Shown: positions 8,485 to 17,247 of the stretch, piece after piece
Layout of the letters: the number at the start of each line of letters is the position of its first letter
Position numbering within the stretch: position 1 is the first letter of the stretch
Assembly (NCBI GenBank): GCA_963812075.1
Contig: CAWETN010000014.1
Span: forward strand, 89,602 to 153,601
Direction: 5' to 3'
DNA: 64,000 nt
Origin: JAMXLO01 sp963812075
Lineage (GTDB): Bacteria; Pseudomonadota; Alphaproteobacteria; Acetobacterales; Acetobacteraceae
Translations under genes and position numbers: made by a program
The notes under the pieces: generated by a model
What the model was told of the DNA's origin: nothing
Databases searched by the model: none
What the model saw: the letters and a program-made list of their open reading frames with translations, nothing else

Positions 8485-9841
8485 AGGACTCGCTGCTGCC
8501 GATCTGCACGAGCAGCGCGATGCCGATCGCGCCGAGGGCCGCCGGAACCCATGCGACGGGGCGCAGCGCAATTCGATTGCACAGGTCCTGCGTCGCCGGC
8601 AGCGCGACGGCGAGCAGCAACGCCACGCCGATGATCCATGACTGACCCACCATGTGACCGTCGGGCAACTGGCCCAGGCCGGAATAGACGTTCCACGACG
8701 CACCCAGGGTCGCGGTGCGAAAGATCACGCAGCTCAGCAGGAAGAACGCCACCGTCGCGGCCCAGCCGATCGTCTTCTGCGGGGTGGGCAGCATCCGCCG
8801 CCAGCCCAGCGCGAACACGATGCCCGCGCCCTGCAGCGTGCCCCACAGCACGAAGTTCCAGCCGGCGCCGTGCCACAGGCCGCACAGCGCCATCGTCGCC
8901 ATGATCGCCAGCACGTATTGCAGCGTGGTGTGCCGGTAGCCGGCGACCCGCATGTCGGCGAGCGGCATGAACACGTAGTCGCGCAGGAAGCGCGACAGCG
9001 TCATATGCCAGCGCTGCCAGAACACCAGGATGCTGGTGGAACGGAACGGTGCGTTGAAGTTGAACGGCAACCGGATGCCGAACAGCAGGCCGGTGCCGAT
9101 CGCGATGTCGGAGTAGCCGGCGAAGTCGAAGAAGATCTGCAGCCCGAAGCCCAGAGCGAGCCAGGCGGAGCCGTCGCGGAGCGGTTCGTGCGCCGCGGCC
9201 TGGTAGATCGGATCGAGGATGCGGCCGATCGGATCGCCGATCAGCACCTTCTCGATCAGACCGACGACGATGAACGTGATGCCGAGGGCGCAGCGCTGCT
9301 CCCATCCCGGCTCGGTCGGGTCGCGGCCGAACTGCCGTCCCACCTCGGACCAGCGCGCCAGCGGTCCGGCGATCGCCTGCGGAAAGAAGCTGATGTAGAG
9401 CGCATAGCGGTCGAGCGTGGTGGCCTCGGCTCGGCCGCGGCGCAGGTCCGCCAGATACATGATGTGATGGAAGGTGAAGAAGCTGATGCCGAGTGGCAGC
9501 ACGAAGTCCAGCCGGCCGATCGAGATGTGGCCGATCGCCGCCACCGAGCCGGCAAAGAAGTCGGCGTATTTGAACAGCGCCAGCACGCCCAGGTTCAGCA
9601 CGATTGCCCCGGTGACGAACGCATTGTTCTGCGTGGCGACGAACCGCCGCGCCGCCAGCCAGTTCACCAGGATCGAGCCGATCAGCAACAGGACGAAGGC
9701 CGGGTTCCAGTAGCCGTAGAACAGCAGCGAGCAAAGCAGCAGGCATGGAATCCGCAGCGACCGGTGGCGATGGATCAGCGCGAAGAGCGCGGCGCTGGCG
9801 GGGAGGAATGCGAGAATAAACGCATAGCTGTTGAAAAGCAT
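8459..9841 (-). CDS. MBOAT family membrane-bound O-acyltransferase
   Basis: A 460-residue polytopic protein started at ATG 9841 ('MLFNSYAFILAFLP'), the conserved start of this family; a longer in-frame extension to 10324 is low-complexity and rejected. Family landmarks are 'ILVNWLAARRF', 'GISFFTFHHIMYLADLRRG', 'DFAGYSDIAIGTGLLFGI', 'FNFNAPFRSTSI', 'FLRDYVFMPLA' and the catalytic-histidine region 'CGLWHGAGWNFVLWG'. Relatives are DltB, AlgI and PatA. First gene of the four-gene operon MBOAT-SGNH-ACP-FAAL; it is expected to move an acyl group from the ACP across the membrane or onto an exported acceptor. Confidence 0.9.
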   Translation of the reverse strand: MLFNSYAFILAFLPASAALFALIHRHRSLRIPCLLLCSLLFYGYWNPAFVLLLIGSILVNWLAARRFVATQNNAFVTGAIVLNLGVLALFKYADFFAGSVAAIGHISIGRLDFVLPLGISFFTFHHIMYLADLRRGRAEATTLDRYALYISFFPQAIAGPLARWSEVGRQFGRDPTEPGWEQRCALGITFIVVGLIEKVLIGDPIGRILDPIYQAAAHEPLRDGSAWLALGFGLQIFFDFAGYSDIAIGTGLLFGIRLPFNFNAPFRSTSILVFWQRWHMTLSRFLRDYVFMPLADMRVAGYRHTTLQYVLAIMATMALCGLWHGAGWNFVLWGTLQGAGIVFALGWRRMLPTPQKTIGWAATVAFFLLSCVIFRTATLGASWNVYSGLGQLPDGHMVGQSWIIGVALLLAVALPATQDLCNRIALRPVAWVPAALGAIGIALLVQIGSSESYEFIYFRF

Positions 9842-10569
9842 CGCCGCCTGAAGCCGATTCGCACCGGCTCCAGCGGGTACAACATGTGCCCTGCGGTCGC
9901 AAGCACAGGCCGCCGGAGAACGTCTGCGGCGCCTGCCGCCCGGCTCCCGCAGCAGGCATACTGCGAGGTCGCGCGGCTCCAGCGTCTGGCGCGCCGACCG
10001 GCAACGAAATCGCTTCGTACGGGCGGTCGCCCCCCGCCTCGAGCGGGCCGATGCCCCTGCCACGACGCCGACTGCGGCCGCAACGGGGTCGGCATTGAGC
10101 GTCCATCGCCGCACGCGTGCGAGCCACCGGCCAACTCCGGAGGCGACTGGGTCCGGTTGGGGGAGTGCTTGCGGGTCGGCGCAGCATCGAGGCCTTCCTC
10201 CACCAGCCGCTGGCCGTGCTGGCGATGGTGTCGATGCGGTGTCCAGTGCCTCGACGATCTGGCCATCGCTCCAGGCGCCCGGCCCCGAGGCATCGGCCTT
10301 CAACAGGATGCGTGTCTTAAGCACCCTGCCGTGCAGGACATGTGCCCTGCTGCATCAGCGTTGTTGGCGCTTTCGCTCGTCAGCACCGAGCGCTACCATG
10401 TATCTCTTCACGGCAGGTCGTTTCGTGATCAGACGTATCTCTGGATTGCCGGAGATAGCGATCTCAGAGCCGCAGGATCAACGACGCGTGGCACCGGTTG
10501 GCAGGCACACAAGTCGAGCAACTTCGGGTAGGCTTCGGAACGCGCCATGATGATTAGCAGGCGTATGGA
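9842..10569. other. Intergenic between divergent MBOAT operon and hydrolase gene
   Basis: 728 bp with no recognisable gene on either strand. It must contain the promoter of the minus-strand operon and of the plus-strand hydrolase at 10570. Several overlapping open frames here are GC shadows without family resemblance. Confidence 0.45.
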
Positions 10570-11352
10570 ATGAAGGCTTTTCTGGCACTCCTGGCTTTGC
10601 TCCAAAGTGCAGGGGTAAATGTCGACCGGGTGCGTATCCCAGGCCCGAATGGCGTTGACCTTGATGCCGCGTTGCTCCGACCTGCCGAACCGGCCACTGC
10701 TCCGTCCATTGTGGCCCTCCATGGCTGTGGCGGCCCCTTCCCCGCACGTGACGGACAATGGGCGATAGCTCTGGTCAAAGCCGGCCACGTCGTGCTGCTG
10801 CCCGACAGCTTTGGTTCGCGAGGGCTTGGTTCCCAGTGCGGCGTCGCCGAACGCACGGTGAAACCGGAAGGCTTGCGGCGCCTCGACGCGATCGCCGCGG
10901 CGGAATGGCTGAAGTCAGCACACGGCGTGCCCACAGGCAGTATCGATCTGCTCGGATGGTCGAATGGTGGCAGCACGGTTCTCGAAGTCGCACGCGCAGG
11001 AAGGGATCTGCCCGACAATCTGTTTGACCGCTTTGTCGCCTTCTACCCTGGCTGCCCCTCGAAAGCCGAGGACCAGACATGGGAACCGGTGGGCCGCATG
11101 CTGATCCTCATGGGCGAGGATGACGACTGGACGCCAGCCGCACCCTGTCACGAACTGGCCAGCAGGTTTCCCACTAAGATCACCATGATCGCCTACCCCG
11201 GAGCGTTCCACGATTTCGATGCGCCGGACCGGCCCGTGCGGGTGCGTGGAAATGCAGCGACTGCGGCCAACGGTCAAGCTCACGTCGGAACGAACGAGCC
11301 CGCCCGCGAGGACGCTCTGGCTCGCGTCCCCATCTGGCTCGAAGCCAGGTAA
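10570..11352 (+). CDS. Dienelactone hydrolase family protein
   Basis: A 260-residue alpha/beta hydrolase. The nucleophile elbow is 'GWSNGG' near residue 130, the acid lies in 'MGEDDDWTP' near 180 and the histidine in 'GAFHDFD' near 213; 'ALHGCGGPF' supplies the oxyanion loop. A short hydrophobic N-terminus may be a signal sequence. The family opens lactones or cleaves esters. It stands upstream of the IclR-BVMO cluster, where lactone opening would fit, but has its own upstream region. Confidence 0.78.
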   Translation: MKAFLALLALLQSAGVNVDRVRIPGPNGVDLDAALLRPAEPATAPSIVALHGCGGPFPARDGQWAIALVKAGHVVLLPDSFGSRGLGSQCGVAERTVKPEGLRRLDAIAAAEWLKSAHGVPTGSIDLLGWSNGGSTVLEVARAGRDLPDNLFDRFVAFYPGCPSKAEDQTWEPVGRMLILMGEDDDWTPAAPCHELASRFPTKITMIAYPGAFHDFDAPDRPVRVRGNAATAANGQAHVGTNEPAREDALARVPIWLEAR

Positions 11353-11600
11353 CCGTCCCGCAGCCGCGCGCGGAGACGGCGCACTTCGCCCTGGGAGGCC
11401 CAACCAGGCGTGACCTCGGCGCTTCGCGGAGCCACGCCGCCATAACGTGCACCACGAGTCCCTGTTGGGCGCCTTCCACCCGTGTCCGGCATCGCCGTCG
11501 GCGGCCCTTCTGTGCTGTCTTCTATTGAGAACAAGCGCTCTCGATTGAGTTGCTCGGGCCCGGCCTGTAACATATCGTCGCACTAGCGTCGGGAGGAACT

Positions 11601-12449
11601 GTGCCTGCACCGGTAGTTGCGGCCGAAGAGAACCGATCGCGACCGGCCGCTCCCCCAAAGTCCGCCGAGATCGCGCAGATCGGCCCGCTCGGAAAATCCG
11701 TCGGTGCGGTCGTCGCCGCGGCGAGAGTTCTTCGCGTGCTGCATGCGTCCGAACGTTCGCTGAACGCGAGCGAGGTGGCCCGCGCGGCGGGACTGCATCG
11801 CGGGACCGCGTACAACATCCTCCGGACGCTGCAAGCGGAGAGCCTTGTCGGATATGACGAAGCGACTCGCACCTACACGGTAAGCTTGCGCATTCTCGAA
11901 CTGGCCTACGGCGTTCTACGGCGCAGCGGCTTGCTGGACATCGCGCGGCCGCTGATGCACGCGGTCTCGGATGCACACGGCGTCTCGGTCTACCTTTCCA
12001 AAGTAGTGGGGCCTGCGTCGCTGCTGCTGTTGGATTGGGTGGGCGCCGCCTTCCAACCCGACCTATATGTCACCATCGGGCGTCCTTCCCCGGTACCGGC
12101 GGGGGCATCGGGCGTGATCATGGCCGCGTTCGGCAACAGTAGCCAAGCCGAACTCCAAGCCCTGTTCTCGCAGGTCGCATGGTATCAGAAGCCCACATTT
12201 TCCGGGTTTCTGGCCCGCGTTGCCGAGGCGAAGCAAGCCGGCTTTGCCGTCGATCGCGGGACTATGTTTCAGGGGATCACACTGATCTCGGTGCCGGTTC
12301 TGTCGCCGGCATGGGAGCCGTTACTGATCCTGACCGGTGCGGGGCGCTCGCACGATCTGGAGGCCGAAGCATCGGAGCGGCTGTGCCGCGCGATGCAATC
12401 GGCGGCCGCGCGCCTCTCTGAGAGCGTCCGATTACTGCGCCTCGAATGA
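11601..12449 (+). CDS. IclR family transcriptional regulator
   Basis: 282 residues from GTG 11601, with ribosome site GGGAGGA at 11591-11597. After a Pro/Ala-rich leader comes the winged helix-turn-helix (about residues 30-95, with 'LNASEVARAAGLHRGTAYNI' at its heart) and then the IclR effector-binding domain ('PSPVPAGASGVIMAAFGN'). It ends 30 bp before the monooxygenase at 12480 on the same strand, so it most likely controls the catabolic operon that follows. The effector is probably a pathway intermediate (inference). Confidence 0.88.
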   Translation: MPAPVVAAEENRSRPAAPPKSAEIAQIGPLGKSVGAVVAAARVLRVLHASERSLNASEVARAAGLHRGTAYNILRTLQAESLVGYDEATRTYTVSLRILELAYGVLRRSGLLDIARPLMHAVSDAHGVSVYLSKVVGPASLLLLDWVGAAFQPDLYVTIGRPSPVPAGASGVIMAAFGNSSQAELQALFSQVAWYQKPTFSGFLARVAEAKQAGFAVDRGTMFQGITLISVPVLSPAWEPLLILTGAGRSHDLEAEASERLCRAMQSAAARLSESVRLLRLE

Positions 12450-12479
12450 CGAGAGTGACATCATCGCAAGGAGGACAAC

Positions 12480-14120
12480 ATGGTCGCCTCACAGACGATC
12501 GCCGGTAGGTCGAGGGCCGAGATGCCCGTGGATTTCGACGCCGTCGTCATAGGCGCCGGCGTCTCAGGGCTTTACCAACTCTACAGACTGAGGGAACTCG
12601 GCCTCACGGTGCGGGTATTTGAAGCCGGCACCGGGGTTGGCGGCACTTGGTACTGGAACCGCTACCCGGGTGCCCGGTTCAACTCCGAAAGCTGGACCTA
12701 CGGCTACTCGTTCTCCCAGGAATTACTTGACGAGTGGGACTGGGATGAGCATTTCGCCAGCCAGCCCGAGACCGAGCGTTACCTGAACCACGTCGCCGAC
12801 AAGTTCGATCTGCGCCGCGACATCCAGTTCAAGAGCCGCGCCGCCGCCGCGCAGTACCGCGAGAACACGCGAAGTTGGGAGATCACCCTGGAAGACGGTC
12901 GGCGCACCACGGCCCGCTTCCTGGTCACCGCGGTTGGCGTGCTGTCGGCGGCGACGTTCCCGAACATTCCTGGGGTCAAGGGTTTCCAGGGCCTGTCGTT
13001 CCATACCCATTACTGGCCGAAGGAGCCGGTCAGCTTCGTCGGCAAGCGGGTCGCGGTAATCGGCACTGGTGCCACCGGCATCCAGACAATCACCGAAGTG
13101 GCGAAAACGGCCGGGCACCTGACGGTGTTCCAGCGCACGCCGCAATGGGCCGCGCCTCTGCACAACGCCAAGATCACCAAGGAGGAGATGAACCGTATCC
13201 GGGCCGACTACTCCGAAATTTTCGCGCGCTGCCAAGAGACCTTCGGCTGCTTCATCCACGCGGCCGACCCGCGCTCGGCGCTCGAGGTTGCCGAAGAGGA
13301 ACGTGAGGCATTCTGGGAGAAGCTCTACGGCGAGCCCGGGTTCGGCATCTGGATGGGCAATTTCCGCGACATCCTGGTCGATCGGCAGGCCAACCGGCTG
13401 ATCTCCGACTTCGTCGCGCGCAAGACGCGCGAGCGGGTCAAGGACCCGGTCGTGGCCGAGAAGCTGATCCCAAAAACCTACGGCTTCGGCACTCGCCGCG
13501 TACCGCTCGAGAGCGGCTATTTCGAGGTCTACAACCAGCCCAACGTCGCGCTGGTCGATCTCACCGAGACGCCGATCGAGCGCATCACCCCGACCGGTAT
13601 CAAGACCAGCGCGCGCGACTACGAATTCGACATGATCATCTACGCGACGGGGTTCGACGCGATCACCGGCGCCTTCGATCGCATCGACATTCGCGGTGTC
13701 GACAATGTCTCGCTGAAGGACAAGTGGAAGAACGGCCCGCAGACCTTCCTCGGCATCATGGTCGACGATTTCCCGAACATGCTGATGGTGATGGGCCCGC
13801 ATGCCGGGCTCGGCAATTTCCCGCGCGCCGCGGAGTACAGCGCCGACTGGGTCACCGGACTGATCCGCTTTGCCCGCGACCGCGGCCTGACCCGCCTCGA
13901 GGCCACCGCGGCGGCCTCTACCGCCTGGACCGATCATGTCATTGAGGCGAGCGAGGGGTTGCTGTTCGCCGAAGTCGACTCGTGGATGACCGGCATCAAT
14001 CGCAACGTCGAGGGCAAGCAGGTCCGCCGAATCATGCGGTACAGCGGCGGCCACCCCAAGTTCCGCGAGCGCTGTGAGGCTGTGGCGGCGGACGGGTACC
14101 GCGAATTGGCGCTGGCTTAG
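12480..14120 (+). CDS. Type I Baeyer-Villiger flavin monooxygenase
   Basis: 546 residues, ATG at 12480 behind AAGGAGG. FAD Rossmann motif 'GAGVSG' at 25-30, 'GGTWYWNRYPGARF' at 54-67, the BVMO fingerprint 'FQGLSFHTHYWP' at 169-180 and the NADPH Rossmann motif 'GTGATG' at 195-200, followed by 'FQRTPQWAAP'. These define a cyclohexanone/cyclopentadecanone-monooxygenase-type enzyme inserting oxygen next to a ketone to give an ester or lactone. Second gene after the IclR regulator; the next gene starts 30 bp downstream. The ketone substrate cannot be read from the sequence. Confidence 0.92.
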   Translation: MVASQTIAGRSRAEMPVDFDAVVIGAGVSGLYQLYRLRELGLTVRVFEAGTGVGGTWYWNRYPGARFNSESWTYGYSFSQELLDEWDWDEHFASQPETERYLNHVADKFDLRRDIQFKSRAAAAQYRENTRSWEITLEDGRRTTARFLVTAVGVLSAATFPNIPGVKGFQGLSFHTHYWPKEPVSFVGKRVAVIGTGATGIQTITEVAKTAGHLTVFQRTPQWAAPLHNAKITKEEMNRIRADYSEIFARCQETFGCFIHAADPRSALEVAEEEREAFWEKLYGEPGFGIWMGNFRDILVDRQANRLISDFVARKTRERVKDPVVAEKLIPKTYGFGTRRVPLESGYFEVYNQPNVALVDLTETPIERITPTGIKTSARDYEFDMIIYATGFDAITGAFDRIDIRGVDNVSLKDKWKNGPQTFLGIMVDDFPNMLMVMGPHAGLGNFPRAAEYSADWVTGLIRFARDRGLTRLEATAAASTAWTDHVIEASEGLLFAEVDSWMTGINRNVEGKQVRRIMRYSGGHPKFRERCEAVAADGYRELALA

Positions 14121-14150
14121 TGCAACAAGGCAAACGCGACGGAGGGAACG

Positions 14151-15245
14151 ATGGATGTCGGCATGATGATGGTGTTCGCCAGCTATGGCTGGGACGACTG
14201 TTCCGACCAGCGCGTGTGGGATGAGGAGATCCGCCTCGCGCGGCTCGCCGCCGATCTCGGCTTCGATTGTCTGTGGTCGGCTGAACATCACTTCAACGAC
14301 TACTCGTTCGTCCCCGACAACCTCCAGTTGATGAGCTATCTGACGGCAGCGTGCCCGAACATCGATCTGGGCACCGCTGCGGTCATCGTCCCCTGGCACG
14401 ATCCGCTGCGGGTCGCGGAGCAGGCGGCAGTGCTCGACCTGCTGAGCAAGGGAAGGCTGCGCCTGGGTCTCGGCCGCGGCCTGGCGCGGCGCGAATTCGC
14501 CGCGTTTCGCATGAGCATGGACGAATCGCGCGAGCGCTTCGACGAAGCGGCGCCAATGATCGTCAGAGCGCTGAAGACTGGGTTTATCGAAGGCGACGGC
14601 AGATTCTACAAGCAGCCGCGGATCGAGATCCGCCCGCGGCCGCAGCATTCATTCGATGGGCGCATTTACGCCGTGGCTTCGAGCGAAGATTCCGTCGCGT
14701 CCGCCGCCAAGCTTGGCGCGCACATGGTGATGTTTGCTGACCGCCCGTGGGAGTTGCGGCTGCCGGTCATCGAGCGCGGGCGCGAACTGCACCGTCGGCT
14801 CCACGGCACCGCGCCGCCGCACGTCATGCTGACGGAGTTCGTCGTCTGCAGCCACGACCTCGCCGCCTGCGAGGAGGAGGCGCGGCGCTACCAAGGGAAA
14901 TTCGTCGAGAGCAACTTTTACCACTACGAATTTCTGGGCGAGCACTTCAAGACCGTGAAGGGCTACGACGCCTACCAGCAAAAGGCCGAAATCGCCCGCA
15001 AGGGCGGCCTCGACGGCGCGGTCGCCGGCTTCATGCAGGCCGCGAGCTGGGGCACGCCTGACAAAATCCTGCGCGGGCTCGAGGAGCGCCGCAAGCTGCT
15101 CGGCGATTTCGAGCTCAACGTTGCCTTCCGCTTTGGCGGCACGCCCTACGAGGTGTCGGAGCGCGGGCTGAAGCTCTTCGCCAAGGAGGTGTTGCCGGTG
15201 CTGAAGACGCTGGCGTCGGCCGAGGTGAAAGCCGCGGCTGAGTGA
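14151..15245 (+). CDS. LLM-class (luciferase-like) flavin-dependent oxidoreductase
   Basis: 364 residues from ATG 14151 with GGAGGGA upstream. The bacterial-luciferase fold is shown by 'AADLGFDCLWSAEHHF', 'IDLGTAAVIVPWHDPLRVAEQ' and 'RLRLGLGRGLARREF', all in the N-terminal half. FMNH2-dependent monooxygenases of this class hydroxylate or cleave ketones, sulfonates and similar. Spacing (30 bp after the BVMO) puts it in the same operon. A reductase partner is not adjacent. Confidence 0.87.
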   Translation: MDVGMMMVFASYGWDDCSDQRVWDEEIRLARLAADLGFDCLWSAEHHFNDYSFVPDNLQLMSYLTAACPNIDLGTAAVIVPWHDPLRVAEQAAVLDLLSKGRLRLGLGRGLARREFAAFRMSMDESRERFDEAAPMIVRALKTGFIEGDGRFYKQPRIEIRPRPQHSFDGRIYAVASSEDSVASAAKLGAHMVMFADRPWELRLPVIERGRELHRRLHGTAPPHVMLTEFVVCSHDLAACEEEARRYQGKFVESNFYHYEFLGEHFKTVKGYDAYQQKAEIARKGGLDGAVAGFMQAASWGTPDKILRGLEERRKLLGDFELNVAFRFGGTPYEVSERGLKLFAKEVLPVLKTLASAEVKAAAE

Positions 15246-15374
15246 GTGCTTCACATGAGTCTGCTCTCGATCGCCTTCTGAACAATCGCCGCGTGCAGCA
15301 TCGTGCCATGTGGGATTGCCACCCGCACACGCGATCCGGTCATCGCGTGACGGTGCAGGGGAGAAACCAGTCTG

Positions 15375-15758
15375 ATGCCGAATGCAACTAGTTCGCCGCT
15401 GGGCACCTATCTCGACCATCTGGAGAAGGATGAACTCGCCTATCAATTCAGCCCCGAGGCGAACAAAGCGGTGTTCTATCCGCGGGTGATCTGTCCCTAC
15501 ACCGGCAGCGACCGGCTGGAATGGCGGATCAGCAAGGGCCTCGGCACGGTCTATGCGACCACCGTGGTACACGCGCAGCAGGGCGAGACCTACAACGTCG
15601 CGCTGGTCGACGTGGACGAGGGGTTCCGCATGATGAGCCGGGTCGAGGACATCGCACCGACCGCGGTGCACATCGGCATGCGGGTGAAATTCCGCGTGCA
15701 TCGCCCGGGAGGCGAGGAGCCACCGATGCCGGTGTTCGCCCCGGCGGAGGGCGCGTGA
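15375..15758 (+). CDS. DUF35 / acyl-CoA-associated OB-fold protein
   Basis: 127 residues. The pattern 'FYPRVICPYTGSDRLEW' followed by 'GLGTVYATTVVH', 'YNVALVDVDEGFRMMSRV' and 'IGMRVKFRVH' is that of the DUF35 OB-fold, although the zinc-ribbon cysteines are mostly absent (only one Cys in the N-terminal part). The stop overlaps the next start (TGATG), so it is co-translated with the thiolase-fold gene. DUF35 proteins form complexes with thiolase-like enzymes, e.g. the ChsH2 DUF35 domain with Ltp2. Confidence 0.82.
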   Translation: MPNATSSPLGTYLDHLEKDELAYQFSPEANKAVFYPRVICPYTGSDRLEWRISKGLGTVYATTVVHAQQGETYNVALVDVDEGFRMMSRVEDIAPTAVHIGMRVKFRVHRPGGEEPPMPVFAPAEGA

Positions 15759-16912
15759 TGCAGGGCCTGATCCGTGGCAGCGCCGCCATCATCGGCGCCG
15801 CCGAATCCGATATTGGCGCCGTCGCCGCGAATATGAGCGCGATCGACCTGATGGCGCAGGGCATCCATCGCGCACTGGCCGATTGCGGATTGCGTCTGTC
15901 CGACGTCGACGGACTCTATTGCGCCACGACGCAGGGGCGCACCTCGGCGATGTCGCTCTGCGAATACCTCAACCTGCCGCACGCCTACACCGACTCCACC
16001 ATCGTCGGTGGCTCTTCGTTCGAGATCCATGTTGCACATGCGCAGGCGGCACTGGCCGCCGGTCTCTGCACGGTGGCGGTGATCGCCTATGGCAGCACGC
16101 AGCGCACGGTTGGCCGCCGCCAGGCTTCGGCGCGCGAGTACAACCCGCACGAGACACCGTTCCGTCCCTTCCTGCCCGCCAGTGCTTACGCAATGGTGGC
16201 GTCACGTCACATGCACGAGTTTGGCACCACGCGTGAGCAACTTGCCGAGGTCGCAGTGGCGGCGCGCGAGTGGGCGCTGCTGAACCCTGCGGCATGGGAG
16301 AAGAAGCCGCTGAGCGTCGCCGACGTTCTGGCGGCGCGGCCAATCAGCGATCCGTTCACTGTGCGGGACTGCTGCCTGATCACCGACGGCGGCGGCGCCA
16401 TCGTGATGACGACAGCCGACCGCGCGCGCAGCACAGGCAAGCCACCGGTCTATGTGCTGGGCTGCGGCCAGGCGATCACCCATGCCTCGATATCCTCGAT
16501 GCCGGACCTGACACATAGCGGCGCACGCGAGTCGGGAGCGGCGGCTTACAAGATGGCGCGCATGCAGCCTTCCGACATGGCTGTGCTCGAGCTGTACGAT
16601 GCGTTCACCATCAACACCATCCTGTTCCTTGAGGATCTCGGCTTCTGCGCCAAGGGCGAAGGCGGCCCGTTCGTTGCCGGCGGCCGGATCGCGCCGAAGG
16701 GGAGCCTGCCGGTGAACACCAATGGCGGCGGCCTGTCCTATTGCCATCCTGGCATGTACGGGCTGTTCCTGCTGATCGAAGCGGTGCGTCAGTTGCGCAA
16801 GGAATGCGGCGATCGTCAGGTGCCCGGCGCCGAGACCGCGCTGGTGCACGGCAACGGCGGCGTGCTCTCAGCGCAGGCGACCGTGATCCTGGGAACCGAA
16901 GCGGCGCTGTGA
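15758..16912 (+). CDS. Thiolase-fold protein (lipid-transfer/Ltp2-like)
   Basis: 384 residues overlapping the DUF35 gene by one base. It aligns by eye with SCP2-thiolase/acetyl-CoA acetyltransferase-like proteins: 'GSAAIIGAAESDIG' at the start, 'YTDSTIVGGSSFEIHVAHAQ' in the region where true thiolases have the nucleophilic Cys, 'DCCLITDGGGAIVM', 'YDAFTINTILFLEDLGFC', 'NTNGGGLSYCHPGMYG' and 'HGNGGVLS'. The usual active-site Cys is replaced by a Gly/Ser stretch, so a classical thiolytic reaction is doubtful. With the DUF35 partner it may act as a retro-aldolase like Ltp2 (inference). Confidence 0.85.
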   Translation: MQGLIRGSAAIIGAAESDIGAVAANMSAIDLMAQGIHRALADCGLRLSDVDGLYCATTQGRTSAMSLCEYLNLPHAYTDSTIVGGSSFEIHVAHAQAALAAGLCTVAVIAYGSTQRTVGRRQASAREYNPHETPFRPFLPASAYAMVASRHMHEFGTTREQLAEVAVAAREWALLNPAAWEKKPLSVADVLAARPISDPFTVRDCCLITDGGGAIVMTTADRARSTGKPPVYVLGCGQAITHASISSMPDLTHSGARESGAAAYKMARMQPSDMAVLELYDAFTINTILFLEDLGFCAKGEGGPFVAGGRIAPKGSLPVNTNGGGLSYCHPGMYGLFLLIEAVRQLRKECGDRQVPGAETALVHGNGGVLSAQATVILGTEAAL

Positions 16913-16924
16913 GTGGCCACTGTG

Positions 16925-17190
16925 GGCCGTTCTTCCTCAATCTGCTCGTCCGACATGCGAGCCTCGGAAGGTGCTGCAAAACATCATCGACGGTGACCCT
17001 GGCGGCCTCGCGCAGCCGATGCTTGAGATTGGCAAAAAGCTGCTCGATCGGGTGAATGTCTGGTGAGTATTTGGGCAGCAAGAACGACTTCGCCGGCAGA
17101 GAGCGTTTGATCCGATCTCTGCGTAGTTCCAAGCTGAACCCGTACTGTCGTGCACAAGGACCGGTTTTTCCTTGACCGGGATTGAAGGAG
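16925..17190 (-). pseudogene. IS630-type transposase C-terminal remnant
   Basis: On the reverse strand 'FLLPKYSPDIHPIEQLFANL' followed by a Lys/Arg-rich helix is the C-terminal DDE region of IS630 transposases. The reading frame breaks on both sides, there is no N-terminus and no clear end, so only a fossil remains, lodged between the thiolase-fold gene and the amidohydrolase. Confidence 0.65.
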
Positions 17191-17247
17191 GTCCGCAATC
17201 TTCGATGAACGCAGGAGTGCGCGTTCTGACGTGCTGTGGAGGGAGAA

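Noticed and set aside
9842..10324. In-frame N-terminal extension of the MBOAT gene
   Set aside because: The family starts at 'MLFNSYAF'; the extension is low-complexity and lacks a ribosome site.
8654..10531. 625-codon plus-strand open frame
   Set aside because: Antisense to the MBOAT gene; Arg/Gln/Glu-rich shadow translation.
12723..14648. 641-codon minus-strand open frame
   Set aside because: Antisense to the Baeyer-Villiger monooxygenase, whose motifs are complete.
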